DNA of 64,000 nt from Sphingobacterium sp. (lineage in GTDB: Bacteria; Bacteroidota; Bacteroidia; Sphingobacteriales; Sphingobacteriaceae), in the NCBI GenBank assembly GCA_031253985.1, contig JAIRVH010000023.1:62001-126000 (forward strand), given 5' to 3'. The notes beneath the pieces are model-generated. The model made no database searches and was not told the origin of the DNA. It saw nothing but the letters and a program-made list of their open reading frames with translations. The translations under genes and the position numbers were made by a program. Position 1 is the stretch's first letter; the number at the start of each line of letters is the position of its first letter. Positions 18,665 to 28,700 of this stretch are shown here, in pieces.

Positions 18665-19768
18665 TTAATCGGTGTCCTTCCCTATAAATTTAGAGTATGC
18701 TTGAACCCAATAGTAAAAGAGTGCTTCTTGGGGTGCATATTTAAAATAGCGAAGGAAATTTAAAAAAAAGCGTTTTGAAGCATGGGGTTGAACCGATATT
18801 GTCGAAATCGTTTTTCCACCTTTAAATCTTTCATCATTGTAACCAAAACTTCCAGAATACCAGACTTCTCTGAGCATCCATCTGACGTCCAATTCTTCAG
18901 GATAAGGAAACGGGATATAAGATTTTGGCAACCCAAGAGTATCTACTAAGATTTTATGTAATAGATGAATCCATTTTAATATGCCTGCTTTCCTGTAGAT
19001 TCCTTCTAAAGCTATTGGATCAATTTTGTCTACAAGCGAATAATATAGACGAGCAGAATCGCAGAACTGACGCAATCCGATTCCAAACCCAAGTAAATGC
19101 TTCAAAATATGTGCATTTACTTGCAGTAACTGCATTTCGGGCGCTAGTAATCTAATTGGTGCATTATGAATAAACAAGGTGTCATACCTATTGCGATATT
19201 TACTGGAAATTTTTTTTAAAAGTCTGGATTTTAGAGGGCTGCGAATATCAAAAAGTTTTTTATGATGTTCAATATGGACATTATGCAGATCGTAGTCAAG
19301 GCTAAACCCTGCCGTGTCTTGAAAAGCAATCCCTTTTGATTTCAATTCGTTGCGGGCTCTCGCATAACCATCGTCTTCAAAATACCAATCTATATCGCCG
19401 CTTATACGGTGATTTGGAATTCTATATTGGGACGCTACCCCCTGACCCTTTTGTAATATGGGACGGATACCCTTATTGCTGAAAAAAACAAATTGCTCTG
19501 CGATGACCTGATTCATTTTCTCATTATGCCTTTCGATCTGATCCATTCGGACCGCCCATTTCAAGCGTAGCGATTGAGGTGGCAACTGATGCTCTTCTAA
19601 AAAAGCAAAGCTATCATAAATAATTCCCTCAACAGTATGATTAGCAGCATATTTTCGGATCGTATTCCAATCGTCCACAGGAATAGGAGAGATCTGCGTG
19701 AGTTTGCCTTCCCCCCACAGACCTATACGCAATAATTGAAAAAATATATCCTTGAGTTGATTGTTCAT
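18665..19768 (-). CDS. Nucleotidyltransferase-fold protein of the NTP_transf_5 family
   Basis: I chose the ATG at 19768 over an upstream TTG, giving 367 residues. The region ILQKGQGVASQYRIPNHRISGDIDWYFEDDGY holds the NTP_transf_5 motif: a K-G and then D-x-D (GDIDW) that would bind metal in a polymerase-beta-like nucleotidyltransferase. The family is uncharacterised and often sits near capsule or peptide-modification genes. Here it stands alone between gldN and a plus-strand nucleotide-sugar-type gene. The rest is helical with no further motif recognised. Substrate unknown. Confidence 0.7.
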   Translation of the reverse strand: MNNQLKDIFFQLLRIGLWGEGKLTQISPIPVDDWNTIRKYAANHTVEGIIYDSFAFLEEHQLPPQSLRLKWAVRMDQIERHNEKMNQVIAEQFVFFSNKGIRPILQKGQGVASQYRIPNHRISGDIDWYFEDDGYARARNELKSKGIAFQDTAGFSLDYDLHNVHIEHHKKLFDIRSPLKSRLLKKISSKYRNRYDTLFIHNAPIRLLAPEMQLLQVNAHILKHLLGFGIGLRQFCDSARLYYSLVDKIDPIALEGIYRKAGILKWIHLLHKILVDTLGLPKSYIPFPYPEELDVRWMLREVWYSGSFGYNDERFKGGKTISTISVQPHASKRFFLNFLRYFKYAPQEALFYYWVQAYSKFIGKDTD

Positions 19769-20037
19769 CCGATTTGCTAATGTCAATAAATTTTATGCTA
19801 AGATAAGGATTTAAGATAGAGCATGGTTTATTTTTAAAAATTTACTTTTATTAAATGATGTGGTCTCTTTGTTTACTTGGAGTAATAAGTAGTCAAGTCG
19901 TTATCGACAATTCATTACCTTTAAACCTGTCGTTTCTATCCTATTAAATTCATTATTTATTAATGTGGAAAATTGTAAAACTGGTACCAATATTGCTATT
20001 GGTTGCACACGCAAGGTAAAATCCCATTAAAATAGAA

Positions 20038-21000
20038 ATGAAGAACAGCATTGAAGATACACAAAAACCTATTCTAGTTATTTTGGCTGCAGGTATGGCG
20101 AGTCGTTATGGATCAGCTAAGCAAGTAGAAAGCTTTGGGCCATTTGGCGAAAAAATAATAGATTACTCCGTTTATGACGCCATTCGTGCCGGATTCGGAA
20201 AAATTGTATTTGTCATTCGGGAAGAATTCTTAGAAATCATGAAAACAAATGTCGGGGCAAAGCTTCCTGCATCTGTCGAAGTCGCTTATGTCTATCAGGG
20301 TTTTGATCTAAAAAAGTATGGTATTGATCGAGTTGTAGAACGTCGAAAACCTTGGGGCACTGGTCATGCGGTGATGAGTGCCGAGAATGAAGTGGATAGA
20401 CCATTTTGTGTCATCAATGCGGACGATTTCTATGGCTATGATGCTTTTCAGAAGATGGCCGATTTTCTAACGCAGCGCGCCGATGATCAACAGATGGCAC
20501 TGGTAGGTTTTGAAGTCGGTAATACCCTATCTGACTTTGGTTATGTCTCGCGTGGAGTATGTGAAGTAAATGGGACAAATCATTTACAGAGTGTTACCGA
20601 AAGAACTAACATCTACCGAAAAGAACAAAATATTGTATACGCGCAGGACGAAAAAGAAACCGTTTTACCCAGCAATACAAGAGTGTCAATGAATTTCTGG
20701 GGATTTACGCCCAAGATATTTGAGATTGCACGTAGCTTGTTTCCTGATTTTGTAGAAAAGAACTATGAGAACCCAAAAGCAGAGTTCTTTATCCCTGATT
20801 TACCTGATTATATGGTAAAGAAAGAGATAGCTAATTTTTCCGTGCTCCCTACCGATGCAAAATGGTTTGGGGTAACCTATAAGGAAGACAAGGAAGAAGT
20901 ACAGCAAAGTATTCATCGATTAATTGAGGAAGGATTTTATCCTAAACGGTTATGGCCAGAGAAAAAGCTCGTCGATGAAAGTATTTATCTCGATTTTTAA
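20038..21000 (+). CDS. Sugar-phosphate nucleotidyltransferase-like protein
   Basis: The protein has 320 residues. VILAAGMASRYGSAKQVESFGPFGEKIIDYSVYDA is the GxGxRxG...K motif of the NTP_transferase (Rossmann-like) family, though the usual spacing is altered. GTGHAVMSAENEVDRPFCVINADDFYG contains the DD metal site. This type occurs in many Bacteroidota as a stand-alone 300-residue gene of uncertain substrate. It has its own terminator downstream. Confidence 0.75.
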   Translation: MKNSIEDTQKPILVILAAGMASRYGSAKQVESFGPFGEKIIDYSVYDAIRAGFGKIVFVIREEFLEIMKTNVGAKLPASVEVAYVYQGFDLKKYGIDRVVERRKPWGTGHAVMSAENEVDRPFCVINADDFYGYDAFQKMADFLTQRADDQQMALVGFEVGNTLSDFGYVSRGVCEVNGTNHLQSVTERTNIYRKEQNIVYAQDEKETVLPSNTRVSMNFWGFTPKIFEIARSLFPDFVEKNYENPKAEFFIPDLPDYMVKKEIANFSVLPTDAKWFGVTYKEDKEEVQQSIHRLIEEGFYPKRLWPEKKLVDESIYLDF

Positions 21001-21128
21001 GAGTATCACAGATCTTATTTCTTGGAATTTTCCGTGGTTCCGAATCGCAGAAACTCGATGACTAAAAGCTTTGCCATATCGTGCTGTTTGTTTGACCTAT
21101 TGGTGAATAAAAGCAGCTAAAATTAACA

Positions 21129-21169
21129 TAAAAAGCCAGCGTACTATAACTCAGTAGGCTGGCTTTTTT
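21129..21169 (+). terminator. Rho-independent terminator, probably bidirectional
   Basis: AAAAAGCCAGC (21130-21140) pairs with GCTGGCTTTTT (21158-21168), with a further inner TACT/AGTA pairing. It lies between convergent genes and has T-runs on both strands. Confidence 0.85.
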
Positions 21170-21273
21170 ATAAAACTATCTGACCGTTAATGACCGCTCA
21201 CCTTACGAAGATGACCACGGACAATTTTAGTAATCCCGAATTCTTTTTTGAATTTCTATATCGCGTACACGCT

Positions 21274-21816
21274 TTAATGACAGGCCACTGGCTCGGGGTA
21301 ATCAGCTTTAGCCATTCCCTTCACCAATTGTCCACAATGGCGCATCGACGCTGCGTAAGGATTTTCAATCGCCTTGTCGTAACTTAACCAATAACCTTTT
21401 TCCATCGGACAATATTGTAGGTAAACGGCTTCATCTGTACATTTCATCGTTTCCATAATGGTAAATAGGGATTGTGTGAGAGCAGAAAAGGATAGCTTCA
21501 TCGCCTTCATATCCTGTGCAGATTTTAAGCTGGCAGCATGGGTCTTCATGGTCTGGCTCACTTTCTTTAGGCGCATCATGTCATCGAGCTGTAGACCCTT
21601 TAACCGGAAATGCTGAACTTCCTTTTCGAACTGAACCACATGTTCCTTACTGCCGACAAAGTTTTCGTCCATGATGTCTTTTTTTACTTCCATATAGGTT
21701 TTAAACAACCGGTCGCGTTGTTGTTGGGCAACATCCTGCCCATGGCTTGACTGACAGGAAATCATCATGAAACAGATTAAGCATACTGTATAAATTCCTT
21801 TTAAGTTATTTTTCAT
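21274..21816 (-). CDS. DUF3347-type lipoprotein
   Basis: This 180-residue protein has a lipoprotein signal (MISCQSSHG). The C-terminal part MKCTDEAVYLQYCPMEKGYWLSYDKAIENPY resembles the DUF3347 signature (YVQYCPMA...WLS...I.NPY) of Bacteroidota periplasmic proteins often found with metal-efflux or copper genes. Here it follows a secreted metalloprotease gene by 56 bases and could be the last gene of the sigma/FecR/SusCD unit. Its role is unknown; metal binding through the Cys, Met and His residues is an inference. Confidence 0.65.
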   Translation of the reverse strand: MKNNLKGIYTVCLICFMMISCQSSHGQDVAQQQRDRLFKTYMEVKKDIMDENFVGSKEHVVQFEKEVQHFRLKGLQLDDMMRLKKVSQTMKTHAASLKSAQDMKAMKLSFSALTQSLFTIMETMKCTDEAVYLQYCPMEKGYWLSYDKAIENPYAASMRHCGQLVKGMAKADYPEPVACH

Positions 21817-21872
21817 CGTTTTATTTTCCTTTTAATGGCTGATGAGCGCCGAGTAATCTCGGTTTCATCTTT

Positions 21873-24323
21873 TTAGTCTTTGTTTATTTGATTTTGAATA
21901 CGTTTAATTTCGAGCAGCATAAGATCTAAATGCTGTTTGTTTAGGGAGTCTACCTGTTTTGTGGACAGTTGATTGATTGCCGGAACTAAAGCACGCAGGT
22001 AATTTCTGACATAGAGCTGTACATCGCTACGCTGTGCCTGTGAAGTGATATCCGATCCTTGTGCAATTTTGGGATTGATGATCTGATTTACCTTTTCCAG
22101 AAAAAAGCGTTGTTGTCCACGTTTGAAAACATTCACGCGAGGGTCACCACCTGGCAGGGTCCATATCGTTCCCCCGATATCGTTTAGATATTCATCAAGT
22201 CTGTAGGGATTTTCATTCGTCAGGGATTTCATATAGACATTATAGAGCATTCCCGGGCTCATCAACATATTTAGCATCTGTTCCTGTTGATCGGTGACTT
22301 CCTTATTTGCATCTTTTCCGATCAGCTCCTGAATGTTCTTCGGATACAACCATAAGGGCGGCGTCAATACATGATCATTTACATACTGCATCGCAGCTTT
22401 GACCTTTTCCCTCGGAATAGCCGCATAGACAGTGCCTTGTTGACCCCGTACCTTTTTTGTGATCTCCTGACTGCCGATGTTTTTCAAGACATGGTAAAGA
22501 TAACGGTCGAACTGTGCGCGCACCGCTTTATGCATATCCTTTAGATTACTGTAATCATCGCCAGTTTCGGCAGTCCATGCTATCAAATTGGAAACGACTC
22601 TTTTCAGATTTTTGATACCATAGCTACTGGCCAACATCGAGTCATCACCGAGATCTTCCTTCTGACTGCGTGGATCCTCTTCGTTTCCTTCTCCGCCAAA
22701 CCACAACTTGGGGTTCGCCGTCAGGCTGTCCGTCACTTGTTTCGATAGATAAACTCGTTCGTCTTCGTCATTTGAAAATTGTGGAAGATACTGATAGCCC
22801 CATTGAATGGCCCATTTATCGTAGCTGCCAATGCGCGGATATATTCCCGCTAGCCCCACTTGGTCTTCGGGCTGCGCTACATAATTGAAACGTGCATAGT
22901 CCATAATGGATACCGTATGGCCATTTTTTTCGACCCATTGTTTGTCGCGCAATTTCTCCACCGGTGTTTGGCTACTTGCTCCCATATTGTGACGAAGACC
23001 CAGGCTATGTCCCACTTCGTGCGACGAAACAAACCGTATTAATTGTCCCATCACCTCGTCATCCAATTGCATTTTTTGTGCAGCCTTGTTTAGCGGTCCC
23101 ACTTGCACCATAAACCATTGCTGAACGAGTTTCATCACATTATGATACCAGCCCACATGTGCTTCGATAATCTCGCCACTTCTGGGGTCTGAAATACGGG
23201 GGCCATAGGCATTCGCTTTTTCAGACGCGAAATAACGGATCACGGAGAACCGGGCATCCTCCAGGCTCATCGTTGTATCCTGCTCGGGCCATTCCTTGCC
23301 CACAATGGCATTTTTAAATCCAGCTTGTTCAAATGCCTTATTCCAGTCATTGATGCCCGCAATCAAATAGGGACGCCATTTCTTTGGCGTTGCTGGATCG
23401 ATATAGTAGACAATCTGCTTTTGAGGCTCTACCAGCTCACCCTTTAAATAGCGTTTTACATCTTTCGCTTTGGGTTCAAGGCGATAGCGCTGTATAAAAT
23501 TCAGCGTTTGGGACCGTTGATCTTTATCCGTGAATAGGATGTACTTGTTCGCAAAATAACCTACTCGTTCATCGAAAATCCTTTTTTTCATCGGTACCTT
23601 TGGTAGCAGAACCATGGAGGTATTGGTGGTAAAAGTCATTGCACCAGTCAAGCTCGCTGCGGGAGTACCCGATGTTGATGAATATGTTTTTGTCGTTTTT
23701 ACTTCCAGATTGATCGGAAACACCTTCATGTCCGTAATGAAAGACCTGTCGTCCGCCAACGATGAAAGCTTATTTTCGGTTTTTATCTTGCTGTCAAAAG
23801 AAATTGCGGCATTGTCCTTCCGAAAAAGATCGGTTACCTCAACCAAATAACTGTTGCCTTCGGAATGAAGCCCTTTTATATCCAAAATAGCGACAATCGG
23901 ATCTTCCTGTGACTGCATTAACGCTGTACGAATGGCATCGTTTTCAGGAGCGTCCTGTTTATAAATTGCTGCCCGCAGCTGTATCCGGTCGCCAAGACCT
24001 TTTTCAAAGTAGAGTGTCTGCTCATTCAGCTTTTCTCCTCCGTACATCGGAAATCCCTGTGGGGCTGAAACCAAACGGGTTACCGTGAGGAAATAGCGGT
24101 TCAACAAGCTATCAGGGATCTCCAGGTACCATTTTTTCTCAGACTCTATGACATTGAAAACGCCTGATCTGGCAATTTTTTTCTTATTTAAAATCTTGCT
24201 GTAGGCCTCATTTAGATCATTTTTTGATTTTACGGTATCCGTCTTGCTTACGCTTTGCTGGGCATGAACCATACCGCCAGATAAAAGCATGGCAAGGGTA
24301 CTATAGATAATTTTGTTTTTCAT
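21873..24323 (-). CDS. Secreted zinc metalloprotease (metzincin, DUF5117/DUF5118 family)
   Basis: The 816-residue protein has a signal peptide (to about residue 22). The active site at about 433-443 reads HEVGHSLGLRHNMG, an extended metzincin zinc site HExxHxxGxxH, with a following SIMDYARFNY as the Met-turn. The N-terminal part (SGVFNVIESEKKWYLEIPDSLLNRYFLTVTR) matches the DUF5118/DUF5117 layout. It lies 20 bases after susD in the same direction, so it is likely co-transcribed and could process substrates for, or imported by, the SusCD pair. Confidence 0.85.
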   Translation of the reverse strand: MKNKIIYSTLAMLLSGGMVHAQQSVSKTDTVKSKNDLNEAYSKILNKKKIARSGVFNVIESEKKWYLEIPDSLLNRYFLTVTRLVSAPQGFPMYGGEKLNEQTLYFEKGLGDRIQLRAAIYKQDAPENDAIRTALMQSQEDPIVAILDIKGLHSEGNSYLVEVTDLFRKDNAAISFDSKIKTENKLSSLADDRSFITDMKVFPINLEVKTTKTYSSTSGTPAASLTGAMTFTTNTSMVLLPKVPMKKRIFDERVGYFANKYILFTDKDQRSQTLNFIQRYRLEPKAKDVKRYLKGELVEPQKQIVYYIDPATPKKWRPYLIAGINDWNKAFEQAGFKNAIVGKEWPEQDTTMSLEDARFSVIRYFASEKANAYGPRISDPRSGEIIEAHVGWYHNVMKLVQQWFMVQVGPLNKAAQKMQLDDEVMGQLIRFVSSHEVGHSLGLRHNMGASSQTPVEKLRDKQWVEKNGHTVSIMDYARFNYVAQPEDQVGLAGIYPRIGSYDKWAIQWGYQYLPQFSNDEDERVYLSKQVTDSLTANPKLWFGGEGNEEDPRSQKEDLGDDSMLASSYGIKNLKRVVSNLIAWTAETGDDYSNLKDMHKAVRAQFDRYLYHVLKNIGSQEITKKVRGQQGTVYAAIPREKVKAAMQYVNDHVLTPPLWLYPKNIQELIGKDANKEVTDQQEQMLNMLMSPGMLYNVYMKSLTNENPYRLDEYLNDIGGTIWTLPGGDPRVNVFKRGQQRFFLEKVNQIINPKIAQGSDITSQAQRSDVQLYVRNYLRALVPAINQLSTKQVDSLNKQHLDLMLLEIKRIQNQINKD

Positions 24324-24343
24324 GTGTAATGTTATAGCATATA

Positions 24344-25768
24344 TTAAAAGGGGACAGTTTCATCTGTATTTAACCGCAAGTTTGGATTTAACTTCATGGC
24401 ATCCAATGGAAACGGAATGATGTACATTCTCGAGTTTGGTGCCAACGTATAGGTTTTTTGTTCCACGGTTTTATTGACGATCGGGAATACACGCACAAGC
24501 GTTTTGGCATATTCAGGTTCGAGATTCAAGCGTTTCAAATCGAAAAAGCGATGGTATCCAATGGGTAATTCCCGACGCCGTTCGTTTATTACTAGGTTCA
24601 TCACTTCTTTTCGGGTCGTTGGAACCGCCAATATTGCTTTGTCGCCTTCGATCCGGGTTTTACGCAAGGCATTTAACATGTTAATCGCCTTCGCAAATTG
24701 ATCCTGACGGGCATAGCATTCCGCCAACATCAGATAAATCTCCGGTGTTTTCAGTCCTACTGTGGGGAAGAAAAATGCCGTGTATTTCACGTTGTAGTAA
24801 CTTGCTCCAGCGCCAATATCCAGAAAACTGGCATTTGAGGTCGTATAGAATAGACTAAAACGCTTGTCTTCCTTATCAAACATGCTTGTCAATTCTGGGC
24901 TTAAGATATAGCTGTAACCAAAGTTCATCTCTGTATAGCCGTTGACATACATGTAACTTAATACTTCTGGATTATTTTCAGCAATTATAGGCGTTTTGCT
25001 GGGCCCGCCTAACTTTTCATACTGGACAAGGTCAATTAACTGTCCATTCAGCTGCATGGCTTTTTCGGCAGCGGCTTGCGCTTCTGTAATTTCTCTTTTG
25101 AAGAGATGTACTTTTGCCTTCAGGGCATATGCAAAGGCCAAGGATGGATGATAAGGATTGGTCGGCTTTTCCTGCAAATAGGGTAAGGCATCTTCGATAT
25201 CCTTTTGGATAAAATCATACACCTGCTGTACCGTTGATTTTGCTGGCTTCGCCTCCAGATCATATTTATCCATGATACAGACACCGCCGTCCTGTGCTGC
25301 TGTACTGGCATCATAAGCTTTTGCATAAACATTGATCAGATGGAAATAATCAAATGCCCGAAACATCTTGGCTTCCGCCTTGGCGAGCGTCTTTAATTCA
25401 TTGTCCCCTGTACTTTCATCAACCAAGGAAATAATCATATTCCACTGTGCAATGTATTTATAGCACTGATTGTAAAAGCTTGATGCGGAGAGTTGGCTTA
25501 CCCGATCTTCCTGTTCCTGAAACAGAAAGTTGATGGTATTGATATTGGGCGTCAAACCAATAACATTGGATTCTTTCAGGTACTGATCATCGACCAGATA
25601 CTGAAAGTTATTGATGGGATACCCTCTATTTGGATAGGCCACCAAATCATAATAATCTTGTGCCGTACGGACCAATTGAGAGCCCTTAGGTGTGATATCA
25701 AGGTATTTATCGCAGGCGGAAAAGAACATCAAAGTCGCAAAAGCCGCTGCTAAAGTTTTCAAAGTCAT
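24344..25768 (-). CDS. SusD/RagB-family outer-membrane lipoprotein
   Basis: This 474-residue protein has a lipobox (MFFSACDKYLDITPKG), the typical N-terminal LDITPKGS, TPR-like helices in the middle (AKAEAKMFRAFDYFHLINVYAKAYD) and the C-terminal block VINERRRELPIGYHRFFDLKRLN. SusD proteins are the lids of SusC channels and bind the nutrient. No polysaccharide-utilisation enzyme lies nearby; the adjacent gene is a protease, so peptides or a metal-bound ligand are possible cargos. Confidence 0.92.
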   Translation of the reverse strand: MTLKTLAAAFATLMFFSACDKYLDITPKGSQLVRTAQDYYDLVAYPNRGYPINNFQYLVDDQYLKESNVIGLTPNINTINFLFQEQEDRVSQLSASSFYNQCYKYIAQWNMIISLVDESTGDNELKTLAKAEAKMFRAFDYFHLINVYAKAYDASTAAQDGGVCIMDKYDLEAKPAKSTVQQVYDFIQKDIEDALPYLQEKPTNPYHPSLAFAYALKAKVHLFKREITEAQAAAEKAMQLNGQLIDLVQYEKLGGPSKTPIIAENNPEVLSYMYVNGYTEMNFGYSYILSPELTSMFDKEDKRFSLFYTTSNASFLDIGAGASYYNVKYTAFFFPTVGLKTPEIYLMLAECYARQDQFAKAINMLNALRKTRIEGDKAILAVPTTRKEVMNLVINERRRELPIGYHRFFDLKRLNLEPEYAKTLVRVFPIVNKTVEQKTYTLAPNSRMYIIPFPLDAMKLNPNLRLNTDETVPF

Positions 25769-25780
25769 CGTAGATTCCGG

Positions 25781-28700
25781 TTAAAATGTTAATGAAAGTC
25801 CCATAAGGAATGTTTTTGCCAAGGGTAGATTACGTGTTCCACTATTGAGCGAATAGGCTTCTGGATCGATATCGTCTCCAGCGGCGCTCCAAGTCCATAG
25901 ATTGTTCATCTGTAAGGTTAATTTGACGTTCTGCATGCCCGCTTTCTGTGCTAATTGCTTTGGTAATTGATAACCTACGGCGACATTTCGTAGCTTAATA
26001 TAGTCTGCTGCAACAATCTGCTGATCACTATAGCGCCATAAGGTAGATAAGGTTCCCGCATAGGTACGCAGGTTGTCTGGATAATCGACCAGCAATCTTG
26101 GATAATTGTTATCGGTACCTGCTGCCCATCGATTGACCAAACCCGCGTTAGTCAGCTCATCGCTACCCAGGTCTATGGCATCTTTACGCAATTTGTGGCC
26201 ACCAGAAAAAACAAACATGGCCGAAAGATCGAATGCTTTATAGCGTAAGCGCTGATTGATAGATCCCGTATATTTTGGAAACAGTGTCCCCGTATTGACC
26301 AGTGCATCCGGAGAGGTGATATCTCTAATGGTTGTCGGCGTTCCGCTCGCATCGAAAACGATATTTGATGTACCATTTTGATCTAAGAAATAGGGGTAAC
26401 CATTCTCCATGCCAGCATAGCGATAAGCCATAATCGAGTTGTAGCTGCTTCCTTCAAAAAAGTAGTTACTTGGTGATCCAACATAAGATTGTGCGGTAGC
26501 ATTTAAGCCGTTCACTTTCTCCACCTTATTCTTGTTGAAGGAAAATACCAGCTGCGTACTCGCTGTAAAATCTTTCTTTTTCAGCCACACGCCGTTGATA
26601 TTAAACTCAATCCCTTTATTGCGTAATGCGCCATTGTTGATCACGCGTGAACTGGCGCCCACGGTGGGGTCGAGAATAGCATTGATCAATAGATCCGAAC
26701 TATACCGATTATAGGCATCGATCGTAGCCGAAAGGCGGTTGTCCAAAATCGAGAAATCTAAACCTAGGTTTGTCGTTGTTGTTTTTTCCCAGCGCAGCAT
26801 AGGATTTGGTAAAGATTTTTGCTCCAGATACTGCAGGTAGGGGAAAAGTTTATCTGACTTCCAGGTGGCCGTACCATAACTGGAACTTTCTTGGTCCACA
26901 TTCCCGGTAATACCGTATGTTGCCCGGAGTTTGAAGGAATTCAACCATTCTTTATTTTTCATAAAGTCTTCGTTACTGACATTCCAGCCTGCGCCTACAG
27001 ACCACAAAGGACGGTATTTAAACTTCGGATCTACGCCAAAGAGATCAGCTTGATCCACGCGTATGCTCCCGGTCAGGTTAAATCTATTATTATAGGTATA
27101 GCCCGCATTGGCATAAAGGGAGGTATAGCGGTGTAACGTTTCTTTTTGTGCCCCGCCATTCAAATCACCCAATCGGGTATTGCCGCCATATATATAACTC
27201 GTTATACCTGATTTACTCAATGTCGCCCAGTCAATGGTGGTCGAGGTCAATGTTACAGGATTGTACCCTACGAGCAATTGTTGAATAGGCCTTGGTACAT
27301 GCGACTGGCGCATCTCGAACCCGGCCAAAGCTGTCAGCTGATGCTCACCATATTGCCCGAAAGTATTGTCATAATTAAATTGATTTCGGAAAGTATAGCT
27401 ATACCGTTTAGCCTCATATTGATAGTAACGGCCTCCATCCGGCAAATTCTTCGTATAAATTCCTGTCGCATTATTGTAACTGACCATGGCGTTTGAAGCA
27501 ACACGCATCATGTAGCTATCTTCGTCGTAGAAGCTTTCACGGGCTGCTTGCCCCAATTCATAGGAAAACTGTGTTTGAAAAGAGAGTCCTTTATAGATAT
27601 TTGCCCGTAGAGAGGTAAATGCGCGAAGGCTTAAACTCTTGTTGCTTTCTATTCCTTCGCCTAATGCCTCAAGCACATTAAAGGCTGTACTTTTTAAATT
27701 TCCGTTTGCAGCAATCTGTTCTGCAGTCTCGCCGTTAATGGCTGATCCCGGGCCTACCGAACTTGCCAGATCAACAAACGGTGTATAAACTAAGTTGCCA
27801 TTGTCATCTTTGATCCGGGCGTCGCGCGGCTGTAAGAACAAATTATTGTAAATACCATCCGTTTGTTTATTTACGGTATAGGCACTGTTCATTCCCACCG
27901 TTGCAGACAACCATTTGGTCAAATTAAAACCCGACTTCAAATACAGGTTGAATTTCTCGTTTTCATTATTGATCACCTGTCCCTTCCCTTTATCATAATT
28001 AAAGGAAACAAAGGTGTTACCCTTGGTTGAATTCTGTGAAATGCTTGCATTATACCGTTGGCGCGTTTCATTTTGCCAGACATTGTCGGTGAACTCCTTG
28101 ATGTAATCGTTGCTGCGCCATGTATTGATGGTTGCGTCACGCTCTTCCGTGCTAATTTCACCGATGGATTCTTTCCGGAATAAATTGTAAAGGGGTGAAT
28201 AATATTTTAAACTGCCACTGCCCAGTTTGCCATAGTAATTAAATAGCGATGCGGTGTTAGCATAACGTGACAGCTCCTTTTTATAGACATCGATCTCATA
28301 ATCTATCAGATCGGATGTACTTGCGTAATGCATTTTGGCGACATCCGGTTTTTGCGTAATGAATTGATCGACATTAAAGTTAACGGAAACACCTTGTCCC
28401 TTGCCTTTTTTTGTCGTCACTACGATAACACCATTGGCTGCGCGGGCACCGTAAATCGAGGCTGCAGTGGCGTCCTTCAGGACGGTAACGGATTCTACAT
28501 CATAGGGATTAATATCATTTAATGCGAATCCAGTAGGCAAATCATCCACGACGATAAGTGGATTGGTGGTCACATCACTGGAATAGGTGCCGATTCCGCG
28601 AAGTATGGGACTGTCTGCAGCAACGCGCGCGGGGTTTTTGATATAAGTCAACCCGGCGACCTGCCCTTCGAGCGCAGAAGTTAAATCGACGTTAATCTGT

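Noticed and set aside
18665..19768. MNT/HEPN-type toxin-antitoxin nucleotidyltransferase
   Set aside because: The protein is far longer than MNT proteins, no HEPN partner is adjacent, and the motif fits NTP_transf_5 better.
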